DNA of 64,000 nucleotides from Stercorarius parasiticus (lineage: Eukaryota; Chordata; Aves; Charadriiformes; Stercorariidae). A model generated the notes under the pieces. It ran no database searches. It was not told the origin of the DNA and saw only the letters and a list, made by a program, of their open reading frames with translations. The position numbers were made by a program, and so were the translations under genes. Below are positions 25,401 through 37,913 of the stretch, in pieces. How positions within the stretch are numbered: position 1 is the first letter of the stretch; each line of letters begins with the position of its first letter. The DNA lies in NCBI GenBank assembly GCA_013396915.1, contig VWZL01000203.1:2052130-2116129 (forward strand), in the 5' to 3' direction.

Positions 25401-28317
25401 AAGATTTGTTTTCTCAAAACTTGGATCTGACATTCACCCACCACCTAATGTGTTCAAGTACTTCTCTCACCTCCCATAAGCAATGCACACACATATAATA
25501 CTTTTGCTACTCCCTTTTTCAGTATTACTGTTTATATGAGGATTGCAAGCCTCTTTACAAAGAAAGGCTGGTATCACCATGAGGAAAGGCTAGAATCCAG
25601 GATAGAAGCTGTTCTTTCAAGAACATACAGCTTTAGTGCAGCAAGATCAAAACTTGATACCAAATTTCCAGGTTCTCTAAGCCTGTTCCACTACATCATT
25701 GTGTGTGCAACCTGCAGCTGCAGCCTACTTCGAATTAGGAATGAGCCAGCACCAAACACCCTCTGGCAAACATTTTGAAATTCTGTTCATGATGAAGTGG
25801 TTTGAACTGGCCTGGCTTTAATATTCTCTTTCTTCAGCATTTTCACAGATTTTAATTTTATTTTCAAAGATTATTGTGACACAAAAAATCTGGTTTCATT
25901 TCTTTTTTATGGGAGAACCAAGGTTTTCTTACGCACTTAAAGAAGATAGGCCCATACCTGCAGAACCAAAGGACCCAGAACCACATGCTTGAAACTTCTT
26001 ACAAATAACAGTGCAAGCAACCCAGTGCTCTTTGTCACATAGGCATGGTTTCAAGAGCTGCAAAAAATAACCAACAGCCCAAAGTCCCGGACTGAGCTCC
26101 CTCCTAGTTTCAAGACAATTTCCTAGAGTGCAAATGTTGACATCAAGGCAAACTGTCTAAAAATTAACCTTTTTCTTATCAGAAGCAAAGACACTTCATT
26201 CTTTGCTTGCCACCCAAAGACTATATAACTCCTCTGGCTTTCACTTCATATGTCTCTGACAGCCCGTCCAAGGGCCACGCTCTGCTCAGTGCTTTGCCCT
26301 TCAGGGATCAGGGACGGAGATCCACCATGGCTATGGATGAAGGGGAGCAGCCTGCTGCAGGCTCCTTGCTGCAGTCAGGTTCCTGTGGCTAGATGGGGAT
26401 TTTAGTAACGTTTTGCTTTTTTAAGGTGCCTTGGGAATCGATAGTTTGGAATGAAGTTGTTACTAGTTTTCTCTTCCACCCTTTAAATTTCTCCTTAATA
26501 GACATTAAAAAGCCATCCAGTGAGAAACTGTGCCTGTATGCTGCAGATGCCTGAGTTTCCAGCACACACCCAACAGCTTTCATCCAGACCTGCACTCCAG
26601 TGAGGAGAAAGACCCACCCATGTATTACTTGCCAGGTTAGGGGGCCCTAGATTTAGGTGGGTGACTTCCAGTGTCTCTGAAAACATGTGCCAGGTGTAGA
26701 TGCACATGAGAGAGGCCGTGAAGCACCCCCAGCACACACTCATGTAGGAAAATAAGTTCATCTGTCTTCTCTAGGGTTTCTTGAACCTCCCTGTGTCTCA
26801 GTGTGTGTAGAGGTTCACCTGGGGAGCAAGTAACCTGCATTTGTCCATGAAGGAGTGAGAAATAGTTTCCATCTGTAAGACTGAATCCTACTGGGATGGT
26901 TTCCTTCGTGATATACAGCATTTAACTAGACCGCAACAGCAGGGAATTGTTTGGGATTGCTGGAGCATGATGCTGAGTCTCAGCTGGACACGAGTACCAC
27001 CAGCAGAAAAGTGATCACGAACACTCACTCAAAGCCCCAAGCAACTGCTCGTAGCCCTTTGCTGCTCCTGCTCTCTGTCTCTGTGTCTATTTTTACCCTA
27101 AGATTTGTTATGGTAAAGGTTTTTCTCTTTGCCCAGAAGTCTTGGAAACTGCTGCTTCTTCAAAACAAACAGAAGTATGAGGAATGGAACAAGGTTTTGA
27201 TGAAAAACTTTCTTATCCCAGATGTCAACAGAAGGAGAAGAAAATTCATTGGTAAAGTAATGAATAGAAAAAGAAGAAAGCAGACTTCTTTGGAGAAGCA
27301 GTGACAAACTTGCAGCATTGCTCAAACTTAGGAGTAAGCCCCCGCAGACGGATCATGCTCCCTGCTGCTGGAAGGGCTCCAGAGCCCAAAGAAAATGCCT
27401 GCTATCCTACAAGGAGTATCAACACAGCTGGGCAGCTCAGGATTGTACCACCAGAGCAACTGGGTGGAAGAAGCTCTGAGGCCTCCATCCCACTCTCGAA
27501 GAGCCCACGCTTGTTTTCAGCCTGCATTGAGGCACACCTCTGTTTTTGCAATTCACTAACCTGAATTGACCTGAGTTCTCTTAGAACTGTAGCTTTATTT
27601 CATAAGCCCCTTTCTGAGCAGTCACTGGAAACTGCCTTTCTTCCTCTAAGTGTACATGCCCTGTAGGGCTATGTTGGGACAGGGAATGTTTAACCAAGTC
27701 ATGCAGAAGGAGAACAACTTGCACTGGAGGGACAGAGAGTTCTGTCGCAGAACACCCTGGCATCTGCAGGCTCAAGCATTGTTTTACTGTCTTGGAGAGA
27801 GGGATCCAGTTCCCTCCTCTGCCAGGGAAGGTCTGTGTTTGTTCCCGGCCTCCAGCACGACTGCTCTGATGATCAGCCTAGAGCAAGATACAGAGAGCAA
27901 AAGATTCCCAAATTCCGGCCAAGCAGTGACTCCACTCGCATCCTCTGATGAAACCAGCTAGCATCAGCTTGCAGGAACAAACCTTCTTCCTTGCAGAAGC
28001 AATTTCTTTACTGAGAAATTATCTCACCTTCTCTTCAGCGTACACATTGAATTTCAAGTACTGGTATTAAAAGATGCTTCACTATCAATCCATACCTAGA
28101 AATCATGGCCCTAGCTGCTAATCTATGCTCCTACTGTCATTGCAGTGAAGTAGGTATAACTCTCTGTTGGTGCAAAATTGCAACTGCAGGGCCAAGGGGG
28201 CCCGAATTGAATCAACTGTCTATACTTTGTCTTCCCTTTTACTTTATAGAAAAACAGGATTTAATGCCCTACTGCACAAATCAGGCTCTTCAGGTCTGCA
28301 AAGCTCTCCAAAACAGA
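22453..28317. other. Unique non-coding stretch
   Basis: No gene is recognised. Overlapping open frames occur at 23460-23983 on both strands (122 codons minus, 103 plus). A 117-codon plus frame at 26951-27304 ends in a basic segment (NRRRRKF, NRKRRKQ). None resembles a family I know, and none has convincing splice or start context. The DNA at 24840-24900 is T-rich. Confidence 0.5.
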
Positions 28318-28505
28318 AATTAATGATAACACTTTTCATCCTTAGATATCAAAGTGCTCTATGCAGGTGGGTGATTACATCGTTTCCTCCATTTTAGCAA
28401 TGGAGTAACTCTTAAATATATGTGTCTCTGATCTGTTGAAAACCACCCGTCAGGTAAATGGCAGAAGAGCTAAATCTCCTAATTCCTAGTCTGTGCTCTG
28501 TTGAC
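28318..28505 (-). mobile_element. MIR-like ancient SINE remnant
   Basis: On the plus strand the order is AACACTTTTCATCCTTAGAT, ATCAAAGTGCTCTATGC, TCCTCCATTTTAGCAATGGA, AATGGCAGAAGAGCTAAATC and finally TAGTCTGTGCTCTGTTGAC. This follows the reverse complement of the amniote MIR-type SINE (3' end first, tRNA-related head last) with considerable divergence. The nearly full-length order of blocks makes it the best of the MIR-like copies here. Confidence 0.65.
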
Positions 28506-31500
28506 TGACGTTGGAAAAGCTGGGGGAGAGGGAGGTAAGGAGAGCTGAGACTACATCTCAGGCATTTAAATCAGAGTCTCCAAACACTCAGGAAAATATA
28601 CTCTGCCAGTGTGCCCACAAGTGCTAAATGGCAGCTGAGTGCTTTCAGAGAGCCTGACAAACATGGGCAAAGCCATCATTTATTGGCAATTAAAACCAGA
28701 AATGTGATGTGCAAGTGAACTGCCTGCCACTTTGTAATCAAAGAGCACTTTGGAGTATTTATCAGTTCTATGCCCAAGAACACATGAATTTTTTAATAAT
28801 TGCTCCATTCACATCCTCACCACCACATACTGAACTTGGCCCATTTAAAAGCCATTAATTAATCATTTATTACTGATTACACTTCACAATGGCATCCCAG
28901 ATTGCTCCTCTGGTGGTGGTAGTAAACATGTCATGGCAGTCCCTTGCTTCACATTCAAGAGGCCAGCACATCAGCTGTCTCTAATGGCTCATTACTCACA
29001 CAGAAGTGCTCCTGTGCCACTTTTTTACAGCAGCAGCTCTGCAGCTCAGGGTACCATAAGCTCATCCACGGTATAACCCTGTTCCTCAGGATGTATGCTA
29101 CGGTTGTGAAACCCTCAGCCAAGGCTGCAGAGTGTGATTGAGCAGGGCTGTTGGGAACTCAGGACCAGATGAAAATGTGACCTCCTTCAGGACCGGAGAA
29201 GAAGCATGATACTTTCCTTTGTGGCCTTGCGTAGAGACATATGAAGAACTGAATCCCCCACTCATGCTAAGGTTTTGTTCCAAAGGCTATTTTGTTTCAA
29301 AATTTCCTGGACCTGAACCACTAAGTAGACTATTTCCACCCTAGTCACAAATTGTCCGTTCTACCAGTATGGCTCTGTTTCTGGTACAGAAATTTCTTTT
29401 TAAGCCATCTGAAATAGCTTCCTGAGTCTGCCTCTTCCATTAACTTTTCAGATCTCCTGTGAAAACTTCTTTTCCCCTTTGTTTTTTGCTCCAGCACTGG
29501 TCCCTCCTTGCTCTGTTCCGGTCTTTGTAAATTATTCACCATCCAACATCCTTCACACCACCATATCCTGTAATTTATAGTGTCTACTATGTTGTATTAT
29601 TTAACACTGAAAAGCATTTCAGGATCCATCTTGAGATGTGTCAGGGAAGATGTAATGAATTGTGTTGTGTTGTATAAAACCTTAGCCAATAAAATGGAAA
29701 ACTATTAATAGCTTAATGGTTGTTGTCTTGCTAATGTCTCAGTCTTTTGTGTTTATAGCAAACTTGTCACGTTTATTCCACTGCAAAGAGGGCAGGAGCT
29801 TTTAAACTTGTTTGCCTCCTCTCAGAGAAATTGCTTTTTTCTTTTCAGATAACACCACATGCTTGTTAATGGAGTACTAATAATATCCATGTGATAAGCT
29901 TCTTCCGTCAGACAGTGAAGTCCGCTAAATAATTTCCAGCAAAGTCTTAATTCTAGATCATAAGTGCAGAAGGCAAGGCCACAGCTGCTGGCAGTTTATT
30001 CAGCTTTCATCATAATGTCGTATCAGAATAAATTATTGAAGATGACTGGCAATTTACACATCTCCTCTCTAAGTCAAACAAGCTAGAGTTCCCTTCACTG
30101 CGTTACGTCTCACTGCATTTATAAATCTAGACTAGTGATCCAACTTGTTTGCATATTATATAGTGAGATGAGTGTAAAATAAAGTTTTATTTGGCAGCTG
30201 CGGAAGGACAGAAGCTTGTTCCAGGCAGAAAGCATAAAGACTAAGTCAGCACTTCTTGCCTGCTGAAGGACGAGCTGTCCACAGCCTTTTGATTTCAATG
30301 ACCATATGACTGACAGTACGGGAATTTGCCCAACATTGTGGGATTCATTTTGTTGGGTTACTCTGTCTTTATACCAGAGTAAGAAAAAGGAGAATTAAAT
30401 TCATTACTTTCTATAGAAAGTAGCAAACAAGAGTATAAATCCATACTAATTTCTATCATCTTGAGTAAAAACTTTTCTTTCTATTAACGGTACTATGAAA
30501 TTTACACTGGTTATGTTTTAAATGCACAAAGTTCAAACGCCTTCTGGAGCTAGATCACATGTCCTCTGTGCTACAGCTATGAAAGTTGATTGTTACTGAC
30601 TTCTGTTTTACATTCACATTCCAAAATGACTAATTTAAAGACCAAGATAAAAACAAATGTATTGTTCAGAAATGAGTACTAGCTTTCACCAGACACAGTG
30701 ATGACTGGATAGGATACATGGGTTTTTTACATGCCGTGTAAACATTTGATACAACTCCAGGTCTTCAGTAAAAAACTTTACCGAGTGGAAAATAACAGAA
30801 TTTCAAAATGAACTTCCTAATGAAGATATCTATATGCAGACCCTACATCCCTACTTAGGCATCCACATTAAGTGGTTCATTTTTCAGAAAAGCAGGTCAC
30901 ACTGGATCTGATTTTGTCTCATAGCTTCTGAAATCAGCCTGCTTCTGACATGCCTTGAAAAGATGTTTTATGGTTTTATTCAGCTATTCACTACTCTCAC
31001 TGGGAGCAGTTCACATCAGTATTTTTAAATAACTTACTCTTAAAGTGCAAATCTAACCAACCTAGTTTGAAAACCTCACCCTTTTTGTATAACTGTTTAT
31101 TGTGAACATGAGCTCTCTCTGTAACAGTAATAGTCATTCCACAGGGAAGTTATGAACTTTAATTCCTTAATAATATCACGCATCTGGTTTTGCATGTTTT
31201 GAACTACAGTGAATTCCTTTTCACTCCCTTGATAATATGTCAGCCTTGTGTTTACCATTCCAATTGTATGTCAGCTTGGTTAGCTAAATTCGGTTAACAC
31301 ATTAAAAACTACTCGCTATAATAAGAGCACATCACCTAATATTTGTTATTTCTGTTGGTTTTTTTTTTATTATTTCTGTTATTTCTTTTGTTAAAGCCAC
31401 AGGGTATAAAATGTAATTAACTGATCAGATTCTTATTCAGAAAGAATCTTGCAAAAAACATTGTATATGTATTAAAATGTCTTAAATTTATTAGAACAGG

Positions 31501-33477
31501 GTTAGGAATGGGAAAAGAAATGACAAGAGCACAATATAAATTACTGCTTTCCAGAGGGATCTCAAAATTCGCCATCATGTAGAATATCACACCTGAGACC
31601 TACTTTCAAAAAAACAAGACAAATGGACACAAGAATAAAGTGCATAAGAAAAAAACAACTAAAGTCCGTCACGTGATTACACCAGCAATGTGCATTAGAA
31701 AACTGATAATTTATTACTGTTAAAGCTTTGCTTACCATATTATAAGAACCGGGGACAGATTAATCCAGTGTTATCCCCAGTAGAGCAGTAAGTAAGGAAA
31801 TTACGAGATAATGAAATCCACAGTAAACAACACAAGCCCAGATAGGTACATTGTCTGCACTTTTTGTCTATGGGACTGCAGGATATCATTGATTACATGG
31901 TACTAGGCTGGGAAAATGAAATGAGGCAGCAAATTGCAGAATCAGTTGGTAGCTACCCTGAGTAGCCCAAGCCCTCTTACTGAAAGACATCACAGTAGGA
32001 GGTTTTCCCTAGGTCGTTTCTCCTCTTTATGAAGGTGGTAGTTCTCCAGATTTATAAAGCAAAATTCTCAGGCAAATGCTGAATGGAAAAGTGCCAAGGC
32101 ATAATGGTTTATGCAGCCGTTTGTCTGGGCAGTTGGTTTGGGGTTGATTAAAACCTGACAGTTTATCCGTTTTTCATAAGTAAACAGGCCAGTCTAATAA
32201 AAGCTATTACCTGTCTTACCATCCTGGCCTCTTTTGTACCTGCACACCATCCCTTACCATCCCTCTGATGTGCGTTACTGTCCCTTCCACTGTGATGCAC
32301 GCCTTGGATGAACTGGACACATCCCTGTTGCTGGTAAGGATTTTGTAGAAGCAGTCCAGGACTGCCAGAGGGCAGTAACTTTGGTGCTTTACCCAGCCTG
32401 TAACTACCTCCTTGCCTTCCTGATGTGCTCTGAAGAATAGGGACGCAAGGAAACATCCTCCTCATGCATTTAGCGTAGTCGAGAGAGATTAAGGAGTTTC
32501 TCCTTGATCAGAGCATGAGTCCTCCCCTGGTGGCCCTCTCTGCCTCCTCTGCCTTAGAAGCCACCACAATCCCCATGTCCTGTACAGGAAAAAAAAAAAA
32601 AATACTGGAGATTTCTAGAAAAGCCAAGACTTGGATAAACCATCTTGTCTTCTCAGATAAAGTTACTCAACTCCTTCACAGGCAGTGCAAAAAGAGTCTT
32701 TACCAGTTCAAACATAAATGCAGATTTCACTCAAACAGGTTATAAAGCAAAATCATGAACAGCGAGGAGTGCCATGGTACCAGGGGTTAAATCTTCACAA
32801 CTTTGCTTATGTCGTGTCTGTGAGGTCAGGAAATAAAGAATATTTCTACCATGAATAGTATGTGAGTCCAGTTGCTCAACGTAAGTCTGGGAAGATGCTC
32901 AGTCTTTAGAAAATGCCGTCTGTTGGTTCCTATTTTGAAAGGCAATAAAGGAGCGGGTAGAGAAAGGCTTCCAAAATGTTGCCCTTAATCTTATAAGCAG
33001 GTCCAGATAGAAGCAATTGTGAAGAGAAACGAGAGACAGTGAATGCATCTCAACCGTTAAACATACAGAGAAATGCTGGGAATCAGCTATTCAATCTACT
33101 TTAAGTTATTACACTCAGAAAGTGAAGTGATACTTTAGTCCACAGAGAATCACCACTTTATGATATTGTGCAAACGATGTTGGCACAAATATGTGCCACT
33201 TTATGATGATGACCCTCAGTGTAAAAGTTGCTTATATCAACAATTTTCTTATATATGTCCATCTATCATTTTACATTGTTTTCATTTCTATCAGTGAAAT
33301 GAGCCTAGAAATGAGTACAAATAGAAAGGAACATCCTAATGCATGAGATTCAAGGAACCCAAACAGCAAAAATTTCACTGTGTTGTCTTAGGTTCTCCAG
33401 TCCAGCTGCAGAAGGAAAAAAATGAAGCAAACGCCAACATATTGGCATTTAGGGTGCTTCCTGGGTGAAAAGAAAAG
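28506..33477. other. AT-rich non-coding stretch, longest ORF-poor region
   Basis: No gene or transposon is recognised. Between about 29545 and 32160 no reading frame of 60 codons exists on either strand, the longest such interval in the window. The DNA is AT-rich and CpG-poor, with homeodomain-like TTAATTAAT (28855) and an octamer-like TTTGCAT (30149). Block 28640-28900 looks like conserved regulatory DNA in composition only. A local repeat of CACTTTATGAT occurs near 33151 and 33197. Confidence 0.5.
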
Positions 33478-33805
33478 AATCATAGAATCATAGAATCATA
33501 GAATTATAGAATGTGTTGGGTTGGAAGGGACCTTTAAAGGTCATCTAGTCCAACCCCCCTGCAGTAAGCAGGAACATCTTCAACTAGATCAGGTTGCTCA
33601 GAGCCTCATCAAGCCTGGCCTTGAATGTCTCCAGGGATGGGGCCTCCACCACCTCTCTGGGCAACCTGTTCCAGTGTCTCACCACCCTCACTGTAAAGAA
33701 CTTCTTCCTAATGTCTAATCTAAACCTACCCTGCTGTAGTTTAAAACCATTGGCCCTCATCCTATCGCTACATGCCCTTGCAAAGAAGACCGATATAGTT
33801 TAAAA
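33478..33805 (-). mobile_element. CR1 LINE, 3'-UTR fragment (minus strand)
   Basis: The plus strand starts with four AGAATCAT/AGAATTAT octamers, then TGTTGGGTTGGAAGGGACCT and the run of CR1 3'-UTR landmarks: CATCTAGTCCAACCCCCC, AGCCTGGCCTTGAATG, TCTCCAGGGATGGGGC, TGGGCAACCTGTTCCAGTG and AACTTCTTCCTAATGTCTAA. The element is therefore on the minus strand and 5'-truncated at about 33805. No coding sequence remains. The close match to avian CR1 consensus wording suggests a comparatively young copy. CR1 inserts without a reliable target-site duplication and I see none. Confidence 0.95.
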
Positions 33806-34914
33806 GCAGCTCTATTGCAGCTGGCTAGAGCAGCAAAATCATCAAGACAAGAACTGGTGCTTCCACTGGGAGCTGGCTGGGGGCTGGCAGGTTTTCAAGG
33901 AGGTGTCTAGTTCAAGGCCATATGTTACAAGCTGTCCTTAGAGAAGTATTATAGGTGGAGGAGATGTCAAGAAAACTGAAGGACTTGGCAACCTATAACC
34001 AGAGGGGACCTTAGGCACTGTGCAGCAAGCACTCTGATGCTACCTGAAGTAATGCACACTTACTCGGTTGATGCCAATGAAAGATGTCGGTAAAGATTTC
34101 AGCCCATGGATCCAACTACATGATCACTGCACCAACGTACCCAGAGCAGGCAGACAGATTTAGCTGTACCTTCTCTGTAAGAAGTCCTCAACAACTTATA
34201 GCAAAGGCCATTTTGTAAAGGAAGAATTGCTTCTTAACACCTGAAATATCTAACATGCTTTTAGCGATTGTGCCAGAGATTTCCAAAATCATGCTAGTTC
34301 TTGACAATACAGGCAGCTTTCTGCAAAAATCTGGATACCAGGGAGTTAAGTAGACAATATTTAATCATCAGCAGCAAGGTATTTAGTTTATTTTTATGAA
34401 AACATAGCTTTACTTGCTATTTCTAGGTAATGTGAAAAGTCCTTGACAAGCTACATGAAGTAGAAAAGAGCACAACAACGTATTAATTTAAAAAATGGTA
34501 ATGGAAAGCAAGTTGCTAGAAGCTGGTAATGCAGTCTGCTTTTCCTTTCAGTCAGACACTTGAAGAAGTATCTGTTTGTCTTCTGCACTGAAAGGGCAGC
34601 CTGCAGAAGTCAAGGAGTCATCTTCCCCAGCCAGCAGCCTCCAGTGCTACTCCTCCCTGAAATAAGAAAGCCTCATCACCCTCCTGAAAAGAGAAGCAGC
34701 CTTGAACTGAGTGTGGTGGGATGCAACACTTGCCTTACTGCATTTTTTTAACTTTTTTAGCTTCCTTCTCTCCTCCATGAAGAGGGAAAAAACCCCAGAA
34801 AACGTTAAATGTGCCACTGCAGGTCAATTCTGGGTGAAATCTTTAGGATTTTCTGACAGATAGCATTGCCAAAACCACCTGTTAGTATATCAGTAATGCC
34901 TAGTGATACATAGA
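33806..34914. other. Unique non-coding stretch
   Basis: No gene, RNA or repeat is recognised. Confidence 0.5.
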
Positions 34915-35075
34915 TTTATTTTCCTGGGAGAATGGTCCTGTACCTTAGGCATGAGCTCAGGGCATTGAAATTCAATTACCCCTTTTGCTACAGCTTTCTT
35001 ACTGTGACCTTGATCAAGGCACTGAATTTCTCTGTGCTTCATTTCCCCATTCATAAGTGATGGCTCCCCCATACC
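34915..35075 (+). mobile_element. MIR-like ancient SINE remnant
   Basis: The core TACTGTGACCTTGATCAAGG, then CACTGAATTTCTCTGTGC and TTCATTTCCCCATTCATAAG match the MIR core region (the GTGACCTTGGGCAAG ... CTCTGTGCCTCAGTTTCC ... CATCTGTAA blocks) in plus orientation. The left 60 bases are more doubtful. Confidence 0.6.
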
Positions 35076-37154
35076 ACCAAAGGATGTTCTTGTGATGCTA
35101 AAAATCCTTTCATCTATCCAGCTTGTCTGCCAGAGAGGAAACAGAAAAAACAAAATGGGGAAAGGTGGTACCAAATAAATACCAAATAGAACATCAAGAG
35201 AGTGTATATGGGCCAAAATAATATCACATGATAAAGAAAAATCTAGAAAAAAAAGAAAATCAAACTCCAGTGCTGATTGAGCTCTCCCAGATACAAGTCT
35301 AAACCCAGACTTAATTTTCCAAAGACATTAGTGTGGGGATAAAGGTAGGCTTGCACAGTCGTGAATCAATATCTGCATGGGGAAGGGAGCTAAGGAGATG
35401 TGGAAACAAGCACACATTTTACAAGAGGCTTACAAGAAACTGGCAAGACAATGATGAAAAATGTTGATGATATAAGTGAGGACACAGAAGGGCCAGTAGT
35501 TGTGGAAGAAAACAGCAGCTACAAGGCAGAGAAAGGTAAGATCAGATCAAATGAGAAAAAGCAAGGACAATCACAATAATACCAAAAAGATGTTGTGACT
35601 GGGCTCCCTGATAGGTAGTACATGAAGTTCCAAAATAATAAATTCAATGTTGCAGGTGGAAGTTGTTCTCATTTGGAAGGGGTGGGAGGAAGAGGACTGT
35701 TTTGGATGAAAACCCAGGTGTTTAGATAGCATAGTGCTGCCAGGGAGCCTAACGAAGGCTTTAATTGAGGCACCATATCATCTCCTCTCCTATCAATCAT
35801 GATGTCTGGTTATTATATCTCTCCTGCTGCACTCCAAACTCTCCTCCTGGCAGAGGGAGGTAGCGTATTGCAAATCTCCTTCAGACAGGCTTCCAGCAGG
35901 AGTTCGAGTCTGGCTGTGGAGTATATGCCATATATGAGAATGAGACAATGAGTCAGCTGAACTGTAGTTCCCTTGGGACACTTTGTGGCTTACCCAACTA
36001 GAGATTTCTTTGTAGAAAAACTTCAGCCCGGTCCTTTTTTTTTTTTTTTCCCAACAAAAATGCACTTTTCTGTGGAAGACAACACTTCTGGTTTGGGTGG
36101 AAAACGTTTATTAATCTAATTTTCTAATGAAAAAATGTATTTTAATAGTATCAGCCTCAGTTCTTGGTTTCTTTTATGTTCTTCTTAATTTTCCATCTCC
36201 TTATCTTTCCTTGTCAGAGTTCCTATAGTGTCTGCATCGTGTCATTAGCCATTGATTTCGCAGCTCAGCAAATGCGGTGGCTGATCTTGATTTTACACTG
36301 GGGCAAATCGAGCACAGCTCTGCAGAGTTCAGTGAAGGTGCTTCCACTGGCACAAAGGTTTTCCCCTTGCATCTGCTTTTCATCATGTTCTTTCAGAGAA
36401 AGAAACTCTGTTTGGTAGATACACTGATAGATAGGCTTGAGCTAAAAAAGGATCTTTGAACGGAGTCACCAGTCCCTGTCACAACCTGAATACACTGTGA
36501 CTCTGTAATAAGCTGGTATGGAAAAAACAGCAGCAACTTCTGGGTCCCACTTCTGTCCCAGCTGTGACAATCCTGATGAGGCAGAGACTCAGCTTTCAGT
36601 GCAATGTTTTCATCCCAGTATTTCATCACAACTATTTAGGTAGAACCATATACATTGCCTGTCTTAAAGACCTACTGTAAATTTAACCCTCAGACTCTCA
36701 CCAGGTCTGAGGTCAGTCTAATCCCACTTTTCTTCTTGAGACTGTTTCTCTGTTTTGCCCATGCTTTGTCTGCCTTTCCCTTGCAGAATGTCTCAAAACT
36801 GAAATTCCTTTTGAGGAATCCATCCACCCCTCCATCAAAAAGTCACACCCATTAAGGGTGGGAATCATCTCTCTTAACTGCAACCATTTATAAGTTAGAT
36901 AATTCCCTAAATAACCTGTCTGAGACAGAAAAAAAGTGCTTCAGGAAGCAAAGTAATCGATCCTGTATTAGGTTGTTCCCTCTGTTCATCCTCTACATAA
37001 GCCTAGATGATGACCTCAGACTAATTTTTTAATGGCTGATACTAAGAAAGATGAATCCTACCCATTAAAGGATGATAGGAAAAAAGACTAAAGCTCCACT
37101 TCCAAGGTCCTACAATTTTTTCCCATCTCAGGGTTGCCCAAGTCTAAGTGCTGA
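35076..37154. other. Unique non-coding stretch
   Basis: No gene is recognised. A run of 15 T lies at 36035-36049. Small overlapping frames near 36160-36460 on both strands look like chance. Confidence 0.5.
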
Positions 37155-37913
37155 GTCCTGCACTTGGGTTACAACAATCCCATGCAACACTACAGGTTTG
37201 GGGAAGAGTAGCTGGAAAGCTGGAAAGATGGAAAAGGACTCAGGGATGTTGGTCAACAGCTGACTGAATATGAGCCAGCAGTGTGACCAGGTGGCCAAGA
37301 AGGCCAGTAGCATCCTGGGTAGTATCGGAAATAGCGTGGCCAGCAGGACTAGGGAAGTGATTGTCCCCCGGTACTCATCACTGGTGAGGCCACAACCTCT
37401 ACTACTGTCTTCAGTTTTGGACCCCTCACTAGAGGAGGGACACTGAGGTGCTGGACCATGTTCAGAGAAGGGCAACAAAGGTGGTGAAGGGCCTAGAGCA
37501 CATGTCTTATGAAGACAAGCTGAGGGAACTGAGGTTGTTTAGTCTGGAGAAAAGGAGGCTCAGAGGAAACCTTATCGCTCTCTACAACTACCTGAAAAAA
37601 GGTTGTAGCGAGGTGGTGATTGGGATATTTCTCCCAAGTAACAGGCAATAGGACAAGAAGAAACAGCCTCAAGTTGCACCAGGGAAGGATTAGATTGGAT
37701 ATTAGGAAAAATCTCTTTACCAAAAGGGTTGTCAAGCATTGGAACAGGCTGCCCAGGGAAGTGGTTGAGTCACCATCCCTGGAGGTATTTAAAAGATGCA
37801 GTGCTTAGGGACGTGGTTTACTGGTGGACTTGGCAGTGCTAGGTGAATGGTTGGATGTGATGATCTTAAAGGTCTTTTCCAACCTGGACGATTCTATGAT
37901 TCTATGATTCTGT
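37155..37913 (+). mobile_element. CR1 LINE, 3' part of ORF2 plus 3' UTR
   Basis: This is a 5'-truncated CR1 in plus orientation. The left half reads as the end of the CR1 ORF2 product after the reverse-transcriptase palm: CACTTGGGTTACAACAATCC, GGCCAAGAAGGCCAGTAGCA and an open piece at 37448-37651 with [22 protein letters not shown] and [10 protein letters not shown]. Premature stops and frameshifts elsewhere make it non-functional. The right half is 3' UTR: ATTGGAACAGGCTGCCCAGG, GATGATCTTAAAGGTC and the octamer tail CGATTCTATGATTCTATGAT. The left limit is approximate. Confidence 0.95.

Noticed and set aside
26951..27304. 117-codon frame with a basic C-terminal segment.
   Set aside because: No recognisable family and no splice or promoter context. 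A basic run from AGA/AAG-rich DNA is easily produced by chance.
33130..33210. Repeated CACTTTATGAT near 33151 and 33197.
   Set aside because: Only two short copies exist with no periodic continuation. This is compatible with chance or a small local duplication.
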